From positions 27,293-91,292 of the forward strand of contig JAFGTS010000045.1 of the NCBI GenBank assembly GCA_016933965.1: a stretch of 64,000 bases of DNA, written 5' to 3'. The DNA comes from Deltaproteobacteria bacterium (GTDB taxonomy: Bacteria > Desulfobacterota > Syntrophia > Syntrophales > UBA2210). Positions 17,628 to 26,664 of the stretch are shown piece by piece. Below the pieces are notes generated by a model that searched no databases, was not told where the DNA came from, and was given only the letters and a program-made list of their open reading frames with translations. The position numbers were made by a program, and so were the translations under genes. Each line of letters starts with the position of its first letter. The stretch's first letter is position 1.

Positions 17628-18893
17628 TCAGACCTGGAACATACCATCCTTATATATGACAAGGGATTCCCCTGACCGAAGGAGGGCCGTGACGGTCTTC
17701 CGTTCCGTATTGACCAGGTCCCAGTGGAGGGCGGAATCGTTGAAACCCAGGTCCTTTTTTCTTTTCTCCGTCAGCCGGGCCGGATCGCCATCGTACGTGT
17801 CGGAATAGGAAGAGCCCAGGGCTATGTGGCAATTGCCCTGCCGTCCTCCGTAATTCTCATCGAAGAGCGTGTCTGCCATGAACCGGTTGATCCGGGAAAA
17901 ACGCCGGTCGGTCAGCGAAAATTCACCGATCTTGTTCGCCCCCGCGTCGATGGCGAGCTGTTTTTGAATGAATTCCCTGCCGGTCCGCGCCTGGACCGCT
18001 GTTACCGTTCCTCCGCGAAAGGTCAGGAGAACATCTTCAACATAATTCCCGCTCCTGAAGGACGGCTGGTTGGCACGATAGACACCTTCAGTCCCCCGCC
18101 AGTCCGGGGACATGAAGAGCTCAAAGCTGGGAATGTTGTGTCCCGAGATGCCGATCCACTTCCTCTTCCGTCCCGGGGTTATTCGAAGGTCCATGGATGC
18201 GGACCGGACGTGCAGTTCCTTTACGTCAAGGCTGTTGAGCCGGTCCTTGATCTCCGACGCCTTCCAGTGGATCGCCTTCCATTCCGCTACGGGGTTTTTC
18301 CGGTCGAGGTAACAGGCCCTGATGATCTGACGGGCGTAGCTCGATAATGTCATTCGTGCCTGCCTTGCCAGTTCCGGTGTGGGAAAGGTGCACAGCGTCC
18401 AGCCGAACCGCCCCTGTTCCTCACGTTTTTCGAGAATTTTCCGCAGGGCCTTGCGCGCCACCAGGGCCGTTCCGATCTTCTTCGGATCGATATGCCTCAG
18501 GTGGGTGAGGCTTTCCGGCGCATGGAGGTATATGCTTCCGTTCAGGTTCTCAAGAAGTGTCTTTTCTCCGGGTGGCTGAAACACCAGCTGGCGGCTGTTC
18601 GCTTTCTCGAAGAAATTCCGCTCCATGGCGCAGGTGGGTGTACCCCGCATGACCGGATGCATTCCCCGTTCAAGGATCTTCCGCTGAAGTATTTCCGCCA
18701 GGGGGACCGCCGGCGCGTCGTAGCGGACCATGATGATATCACCCTTCGTGAATTTCTCCGTCCGGGCCGTTCCAAGCCCCCAGAGCAGCACGTCGGCGTA
18801 TCTTTCAAGCTGGGTTCCGGTGATTTCCATAGTTACACCCATGCCCTTTCGGTAAGCGTCCGGGACCATGACGTGAAAGTCGTCATTCTTCAT
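17628..18893 (-). CDS. Aminopeptidase, peptidase family M29
   Basis: 421 aa, cytoplasmic metal-dependent aminopeptidase of the AmpS/aminopeptidase T type. Metal and active-site motifs of the family are visible in order: GHNIPSFELFMSPDWRGTEG, AGANKIGEFSL, FDENYGGRQGNCHIALGSSY and a late HWDLV. The first ATG at 18893 overlaps the def stop as ATGA, suggesting coupling; an internal ATG at 18830 (MEITGTQLERYADVLLWGL) gives a length closer to family norm and could be the true start. Paired with peptide deformylase, it may serve N-terminal protein processing or peptide turnover (inference). Confidence 0.88.
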   Translation of the reverse strand: MKNDDFHVMVPDAYRKGMGVTMEITGTQLERYADVLLWGLGTARTEKFTKGDIIMVRYDAPAVPLAEILQRKILERGMHPVMRGTPTCAMERNFFEKANSRQLVFQPPGEKTLLENLNGSIYLHAPESLTHLRHIDPKKIGTALVARKALRKILEKREEQGRFGWTLCTFPTPELARQARMTLSSYARQIIRACYLDRKNPVAEWKAIHWKASEIKDRLNSLDVKELHVRSASMDLRITPGRKRKWIGISGHNIPSFELFMSPDWRGTEGVYRANQPSFRSGNYVEDVLLTFRGGTVTAVQARTGREFIQKQLAIDAGANKIGEFSLTDRRFSRINRFMADTLFDENYGGRQGNCHIALGSSYSDTYDGDPARLTEKRKKDLGFNDSALHWDLVNTERKTVTALLRSGESLVIYKDGMFQV

Positions 18894-19450
18894 TTCTTGA
18901 AAAGGGATTCGAAAAAAAGCTCCTTTTCCTGCGGGTAATAAATGGTCGTTCCCCGGTCGATGATCAATTTGCCTTCCAGGTGGTCCACCTCGTGCTGGAC
19001 CACCCGGGCCAGGAATCCCGAATAACGCTTGTTGATCTTATTGCCGTTCCGGTCGTAAGCTTTCACCTTTATCGACGGGTACCGGGGTACCTCGACACTG
19101 ATATCGGGACAGGAAAGGCAGCCTTCCCGCATCGTTTCGCGATCACCCCTGACCTGGGTGATGCGGGGGTTTATCAGTACTTCGTACTCACTGTCATCCT
19201 TCACCGGCTCACCGCTCTGAATGTTTTTGGTCTTGAAGACCACGATGCGTTTGCTGATCCCGATCTGCGGTGCCGCAAGCCCTGCCGCGTCGTCGCGCCG
19301 CAGGAACGTGCTGACGAGGGTCTCTACGTCCTTTCTGGCTTCATTATCCAACGGGATCGGCAGTTCCGATGCCCGTTTCCGAAGAAGGAGCGCCTCGTTT
19401 TCCTTTACCTTCTCGTCTTCCCACAGCTTCCAGGTCTTGTTCTCCGGCAT
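18890..19450 (-). CDS. def: Peptide deformylase
   Basis: 186 aa metalloenzyme that removes the formyl group from nascent proteins. All three motifs are present: GLAAPQIG (57-64), EGCLSCPD with metal ligand Cys111, and QHEVDHLEG with His153, Glu154 and His157. CLSCP replaces the more usual CLSVP, an atypical second Cys. A 30-residue N-terminal extension rich in charged residues precedes the core. No fmt is adjacent; instead it is coupled to the M29 aminopeptidase. Confidence 0.93.
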   Translation of the reverse strand: MPENKTWKLWEDEKVKENEALLLRKRASELPIPLDNEARKDVETLVSTFLRRDDAAGLAAPQIGISKRIVVFKTKNIQSGEPVKDDSEYEVLINPRITQVRGDRETMREGCLSCPDISVEVPRYPSIKVKAYDRNGNKINKRYSGFLARVVQHEVDHLEGKLIIDRGTTIYYPQEKELFFESLFKK

Positions 19451-19624
19451 GATCGATCTTCCGATGTCCTCTTTTTTTCATCGATTTATAACATTACGAG
19501 AGGCCTTTTTCAATGTCCTTGGACCGATCGCCATGAAGCTTGATAGTTTCCCCGATATCTGATAGCGTTTCACTCCGGCTTTCCCCGTTGCGGGAATGCA
19601 CACATACTTTCAGGATGCGCATCT

Positions 19625-20866
19625 TTGATTGAAACGATACTATCGGCGGCAGCGAAAAAAGAATTTTCCCGGGCGATCAGGTTCGATCAGGGCAGGGAAC
19701 CGTCACTGCCGCCCGGCGATGGAAAGCCCGACCGCCTTCTCTATGTTCATATCCCTTTCTGTGAGGCTCTCTGCCCCTATTGCTCGTTCAACAGAGTGCT
19801 TTTTGACGAGTCGCTCTGCCGTCGATACTTCGAGGCACTTGGCCGTGAGATGGGTCTCTATCGAGAGGCGGGCTATGATTTCGGCGGCCTTTACGTGGGA
19901 GGCGGGACGCCGACGGTGATGATCGATGAACTGGAGAAACTGCTGCTCCGGGCCCGCGACACCTTCAGTATCAGGGAGATATCGGTCGAAACGAATCCCA
20001 ATCACCTGACGGACCGTCATGTCGCGGCCCTGCAACGGGCCGGGATACAGAGGCTGTCCGTGGGGGTTCAGAGTTTTGATGATACGCTGCTCAGGGTAAT
20101 GGGCCGGGATCGTTACGGCGGAGGCGACGAGATAGCCGGGCGCCTCGCAGAGATGGAGGGCCGGTTTCAAACCCTGAATGTGGACATGATGTTCAACATG
20201 CCGTCCCAGACGGCGGATATTCTCGAGAAAGACCTTGCGGTCCTTCTGAAAACGGGGCCGGCACAGATCACCTATTATCCCCTGATGGTGTCCGATTCCA
20301 CACGCAGGCGTGTCGAACATACCCTCGGCCGTGTTGATTACGGGAGAGAGCGACGGTATTATTCCCGTATCTCTGAGCGACTGGGCGAACGGTACCGCTT
20401 CGCTTCGGCATGGTGCTTTTCGCGGGAAGAGGCCATGATTGATGAATACATTGTGGATTACGATGAGTACGCCGGCCTCGGCAGCGGTTCTATCGGGTAC
20501 ATGCACGGCATATGTTATGCCAACACCTTTTCCATTCCCGCCTATATCGAGACGGTGGAGAAAGGGCGGATCCCCCTCATGGCGTCGCGGTCCTTTTCAA
20601 TGCGGGACCGGGCCCGCTATGATTTTGTCATGAAGCTCTTCGGGTTGGAACTGGATCTGCAATCGCTGAAAGAGAAGTACGGCACCGCCCTGTACCGGCT
20701 GCTCTGGAGCGATATCGCCGCTTTTGTCCTGGCGGGGGGGCTTTCATACGACGACGGCCGGTTGCATTGTACGGCGCGTGGCCGTTATTTCTGGGTCATC
20801 ATGATGCGCGAGTTTTTTACAGCGGTGAATAATTTCAGGGATTTCTGCATGAACAGGATGCCCTGA
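19625..20866 (+). CDS. HemW-like radical SAM protein (coproporphyrinogen III oxidase family)
   Basis: 413 aa. The [4Fe-4S]-SAM motif CEALCPYC supplies Cys46, Cys50 and Cys53, preceded by LLYVHIPF as in HemN/HemW. GGLYVGGGTPTVM (SAM-binding Gly motif), ISVETNPNHLTDRH and RLSVGVQSFDD are also characteristic. A C-terminal HemW-type domain follows. HemW proteins are regarded as haem chaperones rather than oxidases; which function applies here is undecided. The TTG start at 19625 was taken because AGGA lies 9 nt upstream. It is divergent from def and 44 bp before selA. Confidence 0.82.
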   Translation: MIETILSAAAKKEFSRAIRFDQGREPSLPPGDGKPDRLLYVHIPFCEALCPYCSFNRVLFDESLCRRYFEALGREMGLYREAGYDFGGLYVGGGTPTVMIDELEKLLLRARDTFSIREISVETNPNHLTDRHVAALQRAGIQRLSVGVQSFDDTLLRVMGRDRYGGGDEIAGRLAEMEGRFQTLNVDMMFNMPSQTADILEKDLAVLLKTGPAQITYYPLMVSDSTRRRVEHTLGRVDYGRERRYYSRISERLGERYRFASAWCFSREEAMIDEYIVDYDEYAGLGSGSIGYMHGICYANTFSIPAYIETVEKGRIPLMASRSFSMRDRARYDFVMKLFGLELDLQSLKEKYGTALYRLLWSDIAAFVLAGGLSYDDGRLHCTARGRYFWVIMMREFFTAVNNFRDFCMNRMP

Positions 20867-20910
20867 AGAAACCGTGCGGCCGGGATGTTTCCGGGTCCGG
20901 CGCGGCGGGG

Positions 20911-22323
20911 ATGATCATGGAAGAAAAGACAAAAATGGCCTTGAGGCGGATTCCCAAGATCGACGAGGTCCTGCTCGTTCTTGAAGGAGAGGAAGCCTGG
21001 AAGGGTTTTCCCCGGCATATGCTTGTTGACGCATGCCGCCGGGCCGTGGGGGATGTGAGAAAAGCCATTCTCGGCGGGGTCGTAGCGGAAAAGAGCGCCG
21101 TTGACGTTGCGGAAGAGGTAAAAAAGAAGCTTACGTCATACCGGAGCTTCAGCCTTCGCCGTCTCGTGAACGCCACGGGCATCGTGCTTCACACCAACCT
21201 TGGACGGGCCCCGCTCTGCGAAGAAGCGATCGAGCGGATCATCGAGGTAAGCCGGGGATATTCGAATCTCGAATTCGATCTTGCCGCGGGAAAGCGGGGG
21301 ATCCGATACGATCATGTGACGGATATCCTCTGCGCCCTCACCGGGGCCGAGGATGCCCTTATCGTGAATAACAACGCTGCCGCCGTTCTCCTGGTGCTCA
21401 ACACCCTGTCACAGGGCAGGGAGGCGATCGTTTCCCGGGGGGAACTGATAGAGATCGGCGGCGAATTCCGGATCCCCGAGGTCATGGAGAAAAGCGGGGC
21501 GATCCTGCGCGAAGTGGGAACCACCAACAGGACTCACCTGTCGGATTACGAGCATGCCATACAGGAGCGGACGGGCGTCATTTTGAAAGTCCATACCAGT
21601 AATTTCAGGACCGTGGGATTCACTGAAGAGATCGGCCTTAAGAGCCTTGTCGAGCTTGGTTTCCGGCACGGGGTCCCCGTCATGAACGATCTGGGAAGCG
21701 GCTGTTTCGTGGAGCTCGAGCAATTCGGTTTTGAGCGGGAGCCGACCGTCCAGGCGGCCCTGCAATCCGGTGTCGACGTGGTCACCTTCAGCGGGGACAA
21801 GTTGCTCGGCGGTCCGCAGGCGGGCGTCATCCTGGGGAAACGGGATATCATCGGGGCGGTCAAGAAGAACCCCCTCAACAGGGCCCTTCGTATCGATAAG
21901 CTGACCCTTGCCGCCCTGGAAGGTACCGTGAAGGCATATCTTGATGAGCGAGGCGGCTATGAACGGCTGAGGGTGCTTCGGTCGCTGACCGAACCGCTCA
22001 CTGCCGTCCGCGAACGTGCCAGGAAGCTGCTTGACAGGCTGCGATCCCTATCAATGAAGGATTTCACCTTTACCCTGAAAGAGGGGAAATCCCTGGCGGG
22101 GGGCGGCTCACTGCCGACCCAGGAGATCCCCACGGCCCTGATAGCCGTTACATCGAAATCCCTTTCCGCGAGCGGCATGGAAAAACGATTCCGGGCCCTG
22201 GACGTTCCCATAATCGCCAGGATCCATGAGGATGAGATCCTCCTCGACCTGCGGACCATCGAGGAGGAAGAATTTCCCTTCATTGAAACGGGCCTTGGTT
22301 CCATCGCGGGGAGAAAGCGGTAG
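20911..22323 (+). CDS. selA: L-seryl-tRNA(Sec) selenium transferase
   Basis: 470 aa PLP enzyme converting Ser-tRNA(Sec) to Sec-tRNA(Sec) with selenophosphate. Hallmarks: RRLVNATGIVLHTNLGRAPL, GKRGIRYDHV, VNNNAAAVLL, REVGTTNRTHLSDYE and the PLP Schiff-base site TFSGDKLLGGPQAG with Lys297. Length equals the E. coli enzyme. Its presence implies the organism makes selenoproteins, but selB, selC and selD are not in this window. Confidence 0.96.
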   Translation: MIMEEKTKMALRRIPKIDEVLLVLEGEEAWKGFPRHMLVDACRRAVGDVRKAILGGVVAEKSAVDVAEEVKKKLTSYRSFSLRRLVNATGIVLHTNLGRAPLCEEAIERIIEVSRGYSNLEFDLAAGKRGIRYDHVTDILCALTGAEDALIVNNNAAAVLLVLNTLSQGREAIVSRGELIEIGGEFRIPEVMEKSGAILREVGTTNRTHLSDYEHAIQERTGVILKVHTSNFRTVGFTEEIGLKSLVELGFRHGVPVMNDLGSGCFVELEQFGFEREPTVQAALQSGVDVVTFSGDKLLGGPQAGVILGKRDIIGAVKKNPLNRALRIDKLTLAALEGTVKAYLDERGGYERLRVLRSLTEPLTAVRERARKLLDRLRSLSMKDFTFTLKEGKSLAGGGSLPTQEIPTALIAVTSKSLSASGMEKRFRALDVPIIARIHEDEILLDLRTIEEEEFPFIETGLGSIAGRKR

Positions 22324-22371
22324 AACGCCGCCCGTTCACTTCGGAACGGCCGTTCCGGCAGGAGCTTTCCG

Positions 22372-23352
22372 ATGACCGAAGAGAGGGAACGATTCACGTT
22401 CGGCGTTTCCGGTGCGTCCGGCGGCGAACGGGTCGATGTGTTCCTCGCCCGGCAGGGTGTCTTCCCGACCCGATCGCAGATCAAGCGGGCTATCGAGCGT
22501 GGAGGGGTGCGGGTCAACGGCACGGTGGTGAAGGCCGCGTACCGTGTCAGGGAACATGATGCCGTGGAAGTGGAGAAGGAACCTCCCCTTCCGGCGCGGG
22601 CGGAGCCCGAGGACATCGCTCTCGATGTCGTTTTCGAGGATGAACATCTGATCGTTGTGAACAAACCGGCCGGTATGGTGGTCCACCCCGCCGCCGGGAA
22701 TTACCGGGGCACGCTGGTGAACGCGCTTCTTCATCATTGCCGGGACCTTTCGGGTGTCGGCGGGGTTCAACGTCCCGGTATCGTGCATCGCCTCGACAAG
22801 AACACCTCGGGCCTTATCGTGGCGGCAAAGAACGATGATGCCCACCTTGGCCTGGCGGAACAGTTCAAAAAACATGAAATTACAAAGATATACGCGGCAT
22901 TCGTCCATGGAAACGTGCGCCGGGATTCGGGAGTCGTCGATCTTGCCGTGGGGCGGCATCCCGGGGACAGAAAAAAGATGTCCGCCGGGAGGGCCGGCGG
23001 GAAGGAAGCGTTGAGCCGGTGGACCGTGGTCGAGCGGTTCGGGCCGGTCACCCTTCTTGATGTTCGTATCGAAACGGGAAGGACGCACCAGATCAGGGTC
23101 CATATGCACGCCATGGGTCATTCCGTCGTGGGTGACGACAGGTACGGCAATTCGAGAAAACAGACGGAATCTCTCAGGGATGGAAGGGTCAGGGCGGTTC
23201 TCGGGGGCATCGGGCGCCAGGCGCTCCATGCCCGTCTGCTCGGTCTTACGCACCCCGTCGACGGCCGCTATCTTGAATTCCAGGCCCCCCTGCCCGATGA
23301 TATGGCCCGCCTGTTACGGGAACTGAACGCATACAGGACTTCCGTGGTATGA
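22372..23352 (+). CDS. rluD: RluA/RluD-type 23S rRNA pseudouridine synthase
   Basis: 326 aa. N-terminal S4 RNA-binding domain (RVDVFLARQGVFPTRSQIKRAI in part) followed by the RluA catalytic domain. GIVHRLDKNTSGLIV contains the catalytic Asp142; VNKPAGMVVHPAAG and GRTHQIRVHM are conserved. The S4 domain and overall length favour RluD (helix 69 of 23S rRNA) over RluA. Its stop overlaps the pgeF start by 4 bp. Confidence 0.9.
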   Translation: MTEERERFTFGVSGASGGERVDVFLARQGVFPTRSQIKRAIERGGVRVNGTVVKAAYRVREHDAVEVEKEPPLPARAEPEDIALDVVFEDEHLIVVNKPAGMVVHPAAGNYRGTLVNALLHHCRDLSGVGGVQRPGIVHRLDKNTSGLIVAAKNDDAHLGLAEQFKKHEITKIYAAFVHGNVRRDSGVVDLAVGRHPGDRKKMSAGRAGGKEALSRWTVVERFGPVTLLDVRIETGRTHQIRVHMHAMGHSVVGDDRYGNSRKQTESLRDGRVRAVLGGIGRQALHARLLGLTHPVDGRYLEFQAPLPDDMARLLRELNAYRTSVV

Positions 23353-24188
23353 CCGTGAAAACGCGCGCTTTCGAATATTCCCCGCCGGAGGGATTCGTTC
23401 TGAGGCGGTCCGGCGGTGTGTGGTTCCTCCAGGCATCGTTGCTCAATGCCTGTGACGGCGTCACGCACGCCTTCTGCACCCGGTGGGGAGGTGCCGGCGC
23501 GGGCGCCTTCGCCGATCTGAACGTAAGCGCCGCCGAGGGAGACGACGGGCGGGTCGTCGAGAAAAACTGGTCCATGCTGGCCGCCGCCTTTCGTGTCCGG
23601 CGGGACCGGTTCGTCACGCTTCACCAGGTGCACGGTCAGGAGATCATGGTCGTCACGGATGACCCTGATACGCCGGAGATTGCTGCGGGAGACGGGATAA
23701 TCACGACCCGTGCGGGACTGGCCATCGGCATAAAAACGGCTGACTGTGTGCCGATCCTTCTTGCAGACAGGGCCCGGCGGGTGATCGGCGCCGTTCACGG
23801 GGGGTGGCGGGGGACATCCCTGAATATCTCGGGAAAGGCCGTCCGCATGCTGCGTGAAACCTTTTCTGTCAAGCCCTCCGAACTTCTGGTCGCCATCGGT
23901 CCCGCCATCGGGCCCTGCTGTTATGAAGTGGATGAGCGGGTCCGTGACGCCATGGGTGACGATGGTCGTGACGAGCTCCTGTTCCGTCCCGTTACCGGGC
24001 GGGGCAGATGGATGATGGACCTTGTCGAGGTGAACCGGCGGCAGCTCACGGCATCCGGCGTTGATCCCGAGCGCATTGCCGTCGCGCGCGTCTGCACGGC
24101 GTGCCGGACTGATATGTTCTTCTCTCATCGAGGGGAACCGGGTGGGACGGGGCGGCAATTGAGTTTCATAATGATGACAGGGTCGTAA
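23349..24188 (+). CDS. pgeF: Laccase-domain purine nucleosidase / peptidoglycan editing factor (YfiH family)
   Basis: 279 aa, DUF152/CNF1-YfiH fold. The metal-binding triad is seen as His95 (LHQVHG), Cys133 (KTADCVPIL) and His150 (AVHGGWRGTS), with IGPAIGPCCYEV downstream. Homologues are reported both as enzymes acting on purine nucleosides and as factors preventing L-Ser incorporation into peptidoglycan. ATGA overlap with rluD, an arrangement common in proteobacteria. Confidence 0.9.
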   Translation: MTVKTRAFEYSPPEGFVLRRSGGVWFLQASLLNACDGVTHAFCTRWGGAGAGAFADLNVSAAEGDDGRVVEKNWSMLAAAFRVRRDRFVTLHQVHGQEIMVVTDDPDTPEIAAGDGIITTRAGLAIGIKTADCVPILLADRARRVIGAVHGGWRGTSLNISGKAVRMLRETFSVKPSELLVAIGPAIGPCCYEVDERVRDAMGDDGRDELLFRPVTGRGRWMMDLVEVNRRQLTASGVDPERIAVARVCTACRTDMFFSHRGEPGGTGRQLSFIMMTGS

Positions 24189-24910
24189 GAAATGTATGCG
24201 CCGAGCCCCGTTTTATCCTTCATCATCGCCGTGCATGTGTGTGTATGCCCCATGCCCCGGGATGCACGTGCCGGACCTGCGGACATAAGGTCGAATCCAC
24301 CGTATTCATGAGCGGATTGCGGTTTTTTGACGATGACATCGGAAGTAACGGAATAATCGGCCGGAAAGAGGGTAAAAATTATCTTGACAGGTGTCGGTGA
24401 TTGAGATAAATGTGATTCCCTAAGTTTCCCGGTGATTCGCGTCAATGAGAAGTGCCCCGGGTCCTGAAAGCGGTCCCGGAGGCGATGTGAAGTGAGAAAC
24501 TCGGGAAATCTGTGAGCCAGATTCCTTCCTTATCCTCGTATATCAAAGGTTCAACTTAGCTGCCGAGTCACATAAGGAACATTGGAAAAAGCATTGCTGG
24601 TACTCCTGATAATTTGACAATTCCGAAGCCTGTAACATTATGTGTTCACGATCCCGGATCACGCGTGAGATCATGTCGAACAAGCGGGGTATCCTGTTTT
24701 AGAGAAACTGTTGCGATAGGGAGTCTTGAATAAGTCTCAAATCGGTATTTCCGGATATTTCATAAAGATCAGACAGAGTCGTGGTGTCCAGTGAAAAATT
24801 CTTCAGTCCCCCGGACGGGATGCGGTCTGCCGAAGTGCACGACGGTGCATGCAGGAGAAGTGCGCCCTGATGGTCCCGGTCACGGAAAATAATCAGCCAG
24901 AGGAACGGTT
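24189..24910. other. 722-bp gap upstream of rho, no gene identified
   Basis: The longest non-coding stretch in the window. A 106-codon minus-strand frame (24125-24445) overlaps pgeF antisense and has no family resemblance or ribosome-binding site. A candidate sigma-70 promoter lies at 24384-24412. Base composition from about 24530 to 24780 is more A/T-rich than neighbouring genes. The region may hold a long rho leader or an unannotated small RNA, but I cannot recognise one. Confidence 0.5.
24384..24412 (+). promoter_or_regulatory. Candidate sigma-70 promoter in the rho upstream region
   Basis: Perfect TTGACA -35 box at 24384-24389, 17-nt spacer, then TAAATG at 24407-24412 as a partial -10. 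If used, transcription would begin about 500 bp before rho, giving a very long leader or a separate small transcript. Confidence 0.4.
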
Positions 24911-26158
24911 ATGAATATTGCAGAGGTGAAAAAATTATCCATCAGCGAGCTGAACGAGCTTGCAAAACAGCTCAATCTGCCAGGTGCGAGCGAGATGCGA
25001 AGGCAGGATCTCATTTTTGCGATCCTGCAGTACCAATCTGAACAGAACGAGGTCATAACGGGTGAGGGGGTCCTGGAAACGCTGCCGGACGGGTTCGGTT
25101 TTCTCCGTTCAGTGGACTACAATTATCTGCCCGGTCCCGATGACATCTATGTGTCGCCATCGCAGATACGCAGGTTCGGTCTCAGGACGGGCGACACCAT
25201 ATCGGGCGAGGTCAGACCGCCGAAAAACGGTGAGAAGTATTTCGCCCTGCTCAAGGTGGACTCCATCAACTTTGAATCGCCCGAAGTGGTGAGGGACAAG
25301 ATCCTCTTCGACAACCTCACCCCGCTGTATCCCGACGAAAAAATAAACCTTGAGCTGGACCCTGAGAATTACTCGACCCGGGTCATGGATCTGTTCACCC
25401 CTATCGGCAAGGGGCAGCGGGGTCTTATCGTGTCGCCTCCCCGGGCGGGGAAGACGGTCCTTCTGAAGGATATCGCGAACAGTATTTCAGTGAATCATCC
25501 GGAAGTCATCCTTATGGTCCTGCTCATCGATGAACGGCCGGAAGAGGTCACCGACATGGAGCGGAGCGTTGACGGCGAGGTCGTGTCCTCGACCTTTGAC
25601 GAGACGGCATCGCGCCATGTCCAGGTTACTGAAATGGTGCTTGAAAAGGCCAAACGGCTGGTTGAGCATAACAAGGACGTCGTTATCCTGCTTGACAGCA
25701 TCACCCGGCTGGCGCGGGCGTACAACACGGTGGTCCCGCCGAGCGGCAAGGTCCTTTCCGGCGGTGTCGATTCGAACGCCCTCCACAAGCCGAAACGGTT
25801 CTTCGGGGCTGCCCGGAACATTGAAAAAGGGGGAAGCCTGACGATCATATCAACGGCCCTGATCGACACGGGGAGCAGGATGGATGAAGTTATCTTCGAG
25901 GAATTCAAGGGAACGGGAAACATGGAACTCCATCTCGACCGCCGGATCGCCGACCGCCGCATATTCCCGGCTTTCGACCTGATACGGTCGGGAACCAGGA
26001 AAGAGGAGCTCATCATACCCAAGGACAATCTCAACAGGATCTGGATACTGAGAAGGCTGCTGCAGGAGATGACCCCCATAGACGCCATGGAATTCATCAT
26101 CGACAAGATAAAAAAGACCGAAACGAACCAGGATTTTCTCGATTCGATGAATCAGTAG
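24911..26158 (+). CDS. rho: Transcription termination factor Rho
   Basis: 415 aa hexameric RNA helicase. N-terminal Rho_N helix region ([20 protein letters not shown]), cold-shock-like RNA-binding domain ([30 protein letters not shown]), then the RecA-type ATPase with Walker [13 protein letters not shown] at about residue 176 and Walker [17 protein letters not shown]. The Q-loop region [16 protein letters not shown] is conserved. Standard length without large insertions. Confidence 0.97.
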   Translation: MNIAEVKKLSISELNELAKQLNLPGASEMRRQDLIFAILQYQSEQNEVITGEGVLETLPDGFGFLRSVDYNYLPGPDDIYVSPSQIRRFGLRTGDTISGEVRPPKNGEKYFALLKVDSINFESPEVVRDKILFDNLTPLYPDEKINLELDPENYSTRVMDLFTPIGKGQRGLIVSPPRAGKTVLLKDIANSISVNHPEVILMVLLIDERPEEVTDMERSVDGEVVSSTFDETASRHVQVTEMVLEKAKRLVEHNKDVVILLDSITRLARAYNTVVPPSGKVLSGGVDSNALHKPKRFFGAARNIEKGGSLTIISTALIDTGSRMDEVIFEEFKGTGNMELHLDRRIADRRIFPAFDLIRSGTRKEELIIPKDNLNRIWILRRLLQEMTPIDAMEFIIDKIKKTETNQDFLDSMNQ

Positions 26159-26249
26159 GAAGGGACGGCCGATCCCGGGAGGTGCCGGGCGGTGCGTGGT
26201 CGTTCTCCCCGCGGCGGAGGAAAAAGCCCGGCAAGACGACAGTTTTTCC

Positions 26250-26277
26250 TTGAAATTTCAATTCAGATGACTATAAT
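26250..26277 (+). promoter_or_regulatory. Sigma-70 promoter of rpmE
   Basis: TTGAAA (26250-26255), 16-nt spacer and a consensus TATAAT (26272-26277), placed 38 bp before the rpmE start codon. The expected transcription start near 26284 leaves a 30-nt leader containing the Shine-Dalgarno. Confidence 0.75.
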
Positions 26278-26314
26278 AGCGCCCTTTCAATAATTGAGGA
26301 GGAACGAAGGCACG

Positions 26315-26545
26315 ATGAAAAAGGATATTCATCCCGAATATAAAGAAACAACCATAACCTGTGTCTGCGGAAATGTTATTGAAACCCGGTCGACGAAACA
26401 GGACATCAAGGTGGAAATCTGTTCAAAATGCCATCCCTTCATCACGGGGAAGCAGAAGATCGTTGATACGGCGGGCCGGGTTGAAAAGTTCCGCAGGAAA
26501 TACGCGGACCGGGAACAGGGGAAAAAGGCAAAAAAATCTTCATAG
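26315..26545 (+). CDS. rpmE: 50S ribosomal protein L31 (zinc-binding type)
   Basis: 76 aa from ATG 26315 ([20 protein letters not shown]). An in-frame upstream start at 26294 is rejected since it lies within the AGGAGG ribosome-binding region. CVCG and CSKC give the zinc-ribbon cysteines, so this is the C+ form. Basic C-terminal tail KKAKKSS. Confidence 0.96.
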   Translation: MKKDIHPEYKETTITCVCGNVIETRSTKQDIKVEICSKCHPFITGKQKIVDTAGRVEKFRRKYADREQGKKAKKSS

Positions 26546-26579
26546 CGATCACCGTTTCAACGGATTCATGTCCCGTCAA

Positions 26580-26611
26580 AGGACAAGGACCGCCGTCGGC
26601 GGTGTTGTCCT
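26580..26611. repeat. Two-part hairpin between rpmE and prfA
   Basis: AGGACA (26580-26585) pairs with TGTCCT (26606-26611), and inside it ACCGCC (26589-26594) pairs with GGCGGT (26598-26603) around a 3-nt loop. No T-run follows, so it is more likely an attenuator, processing site or stabilising structure between the two genes than a full terminator. Confidence 0.6.
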
Positions 26612-26664
26612 CACACGCTGCACAGAACAAATCCCATCCCAACAGAGATCATCGTGAATGAGAG

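Noticed and set aside
20911..22323. In-frame selenocysteine codons in window genes
   Set aside because: Prompted by selA; no gene looked split by TGA, so no selenoprotein is claimed.
24125..24445. 106-codon minus-strand frame after pgeF
   Set aside because: Overlaps pgeF antisense and shows no recognisable features.
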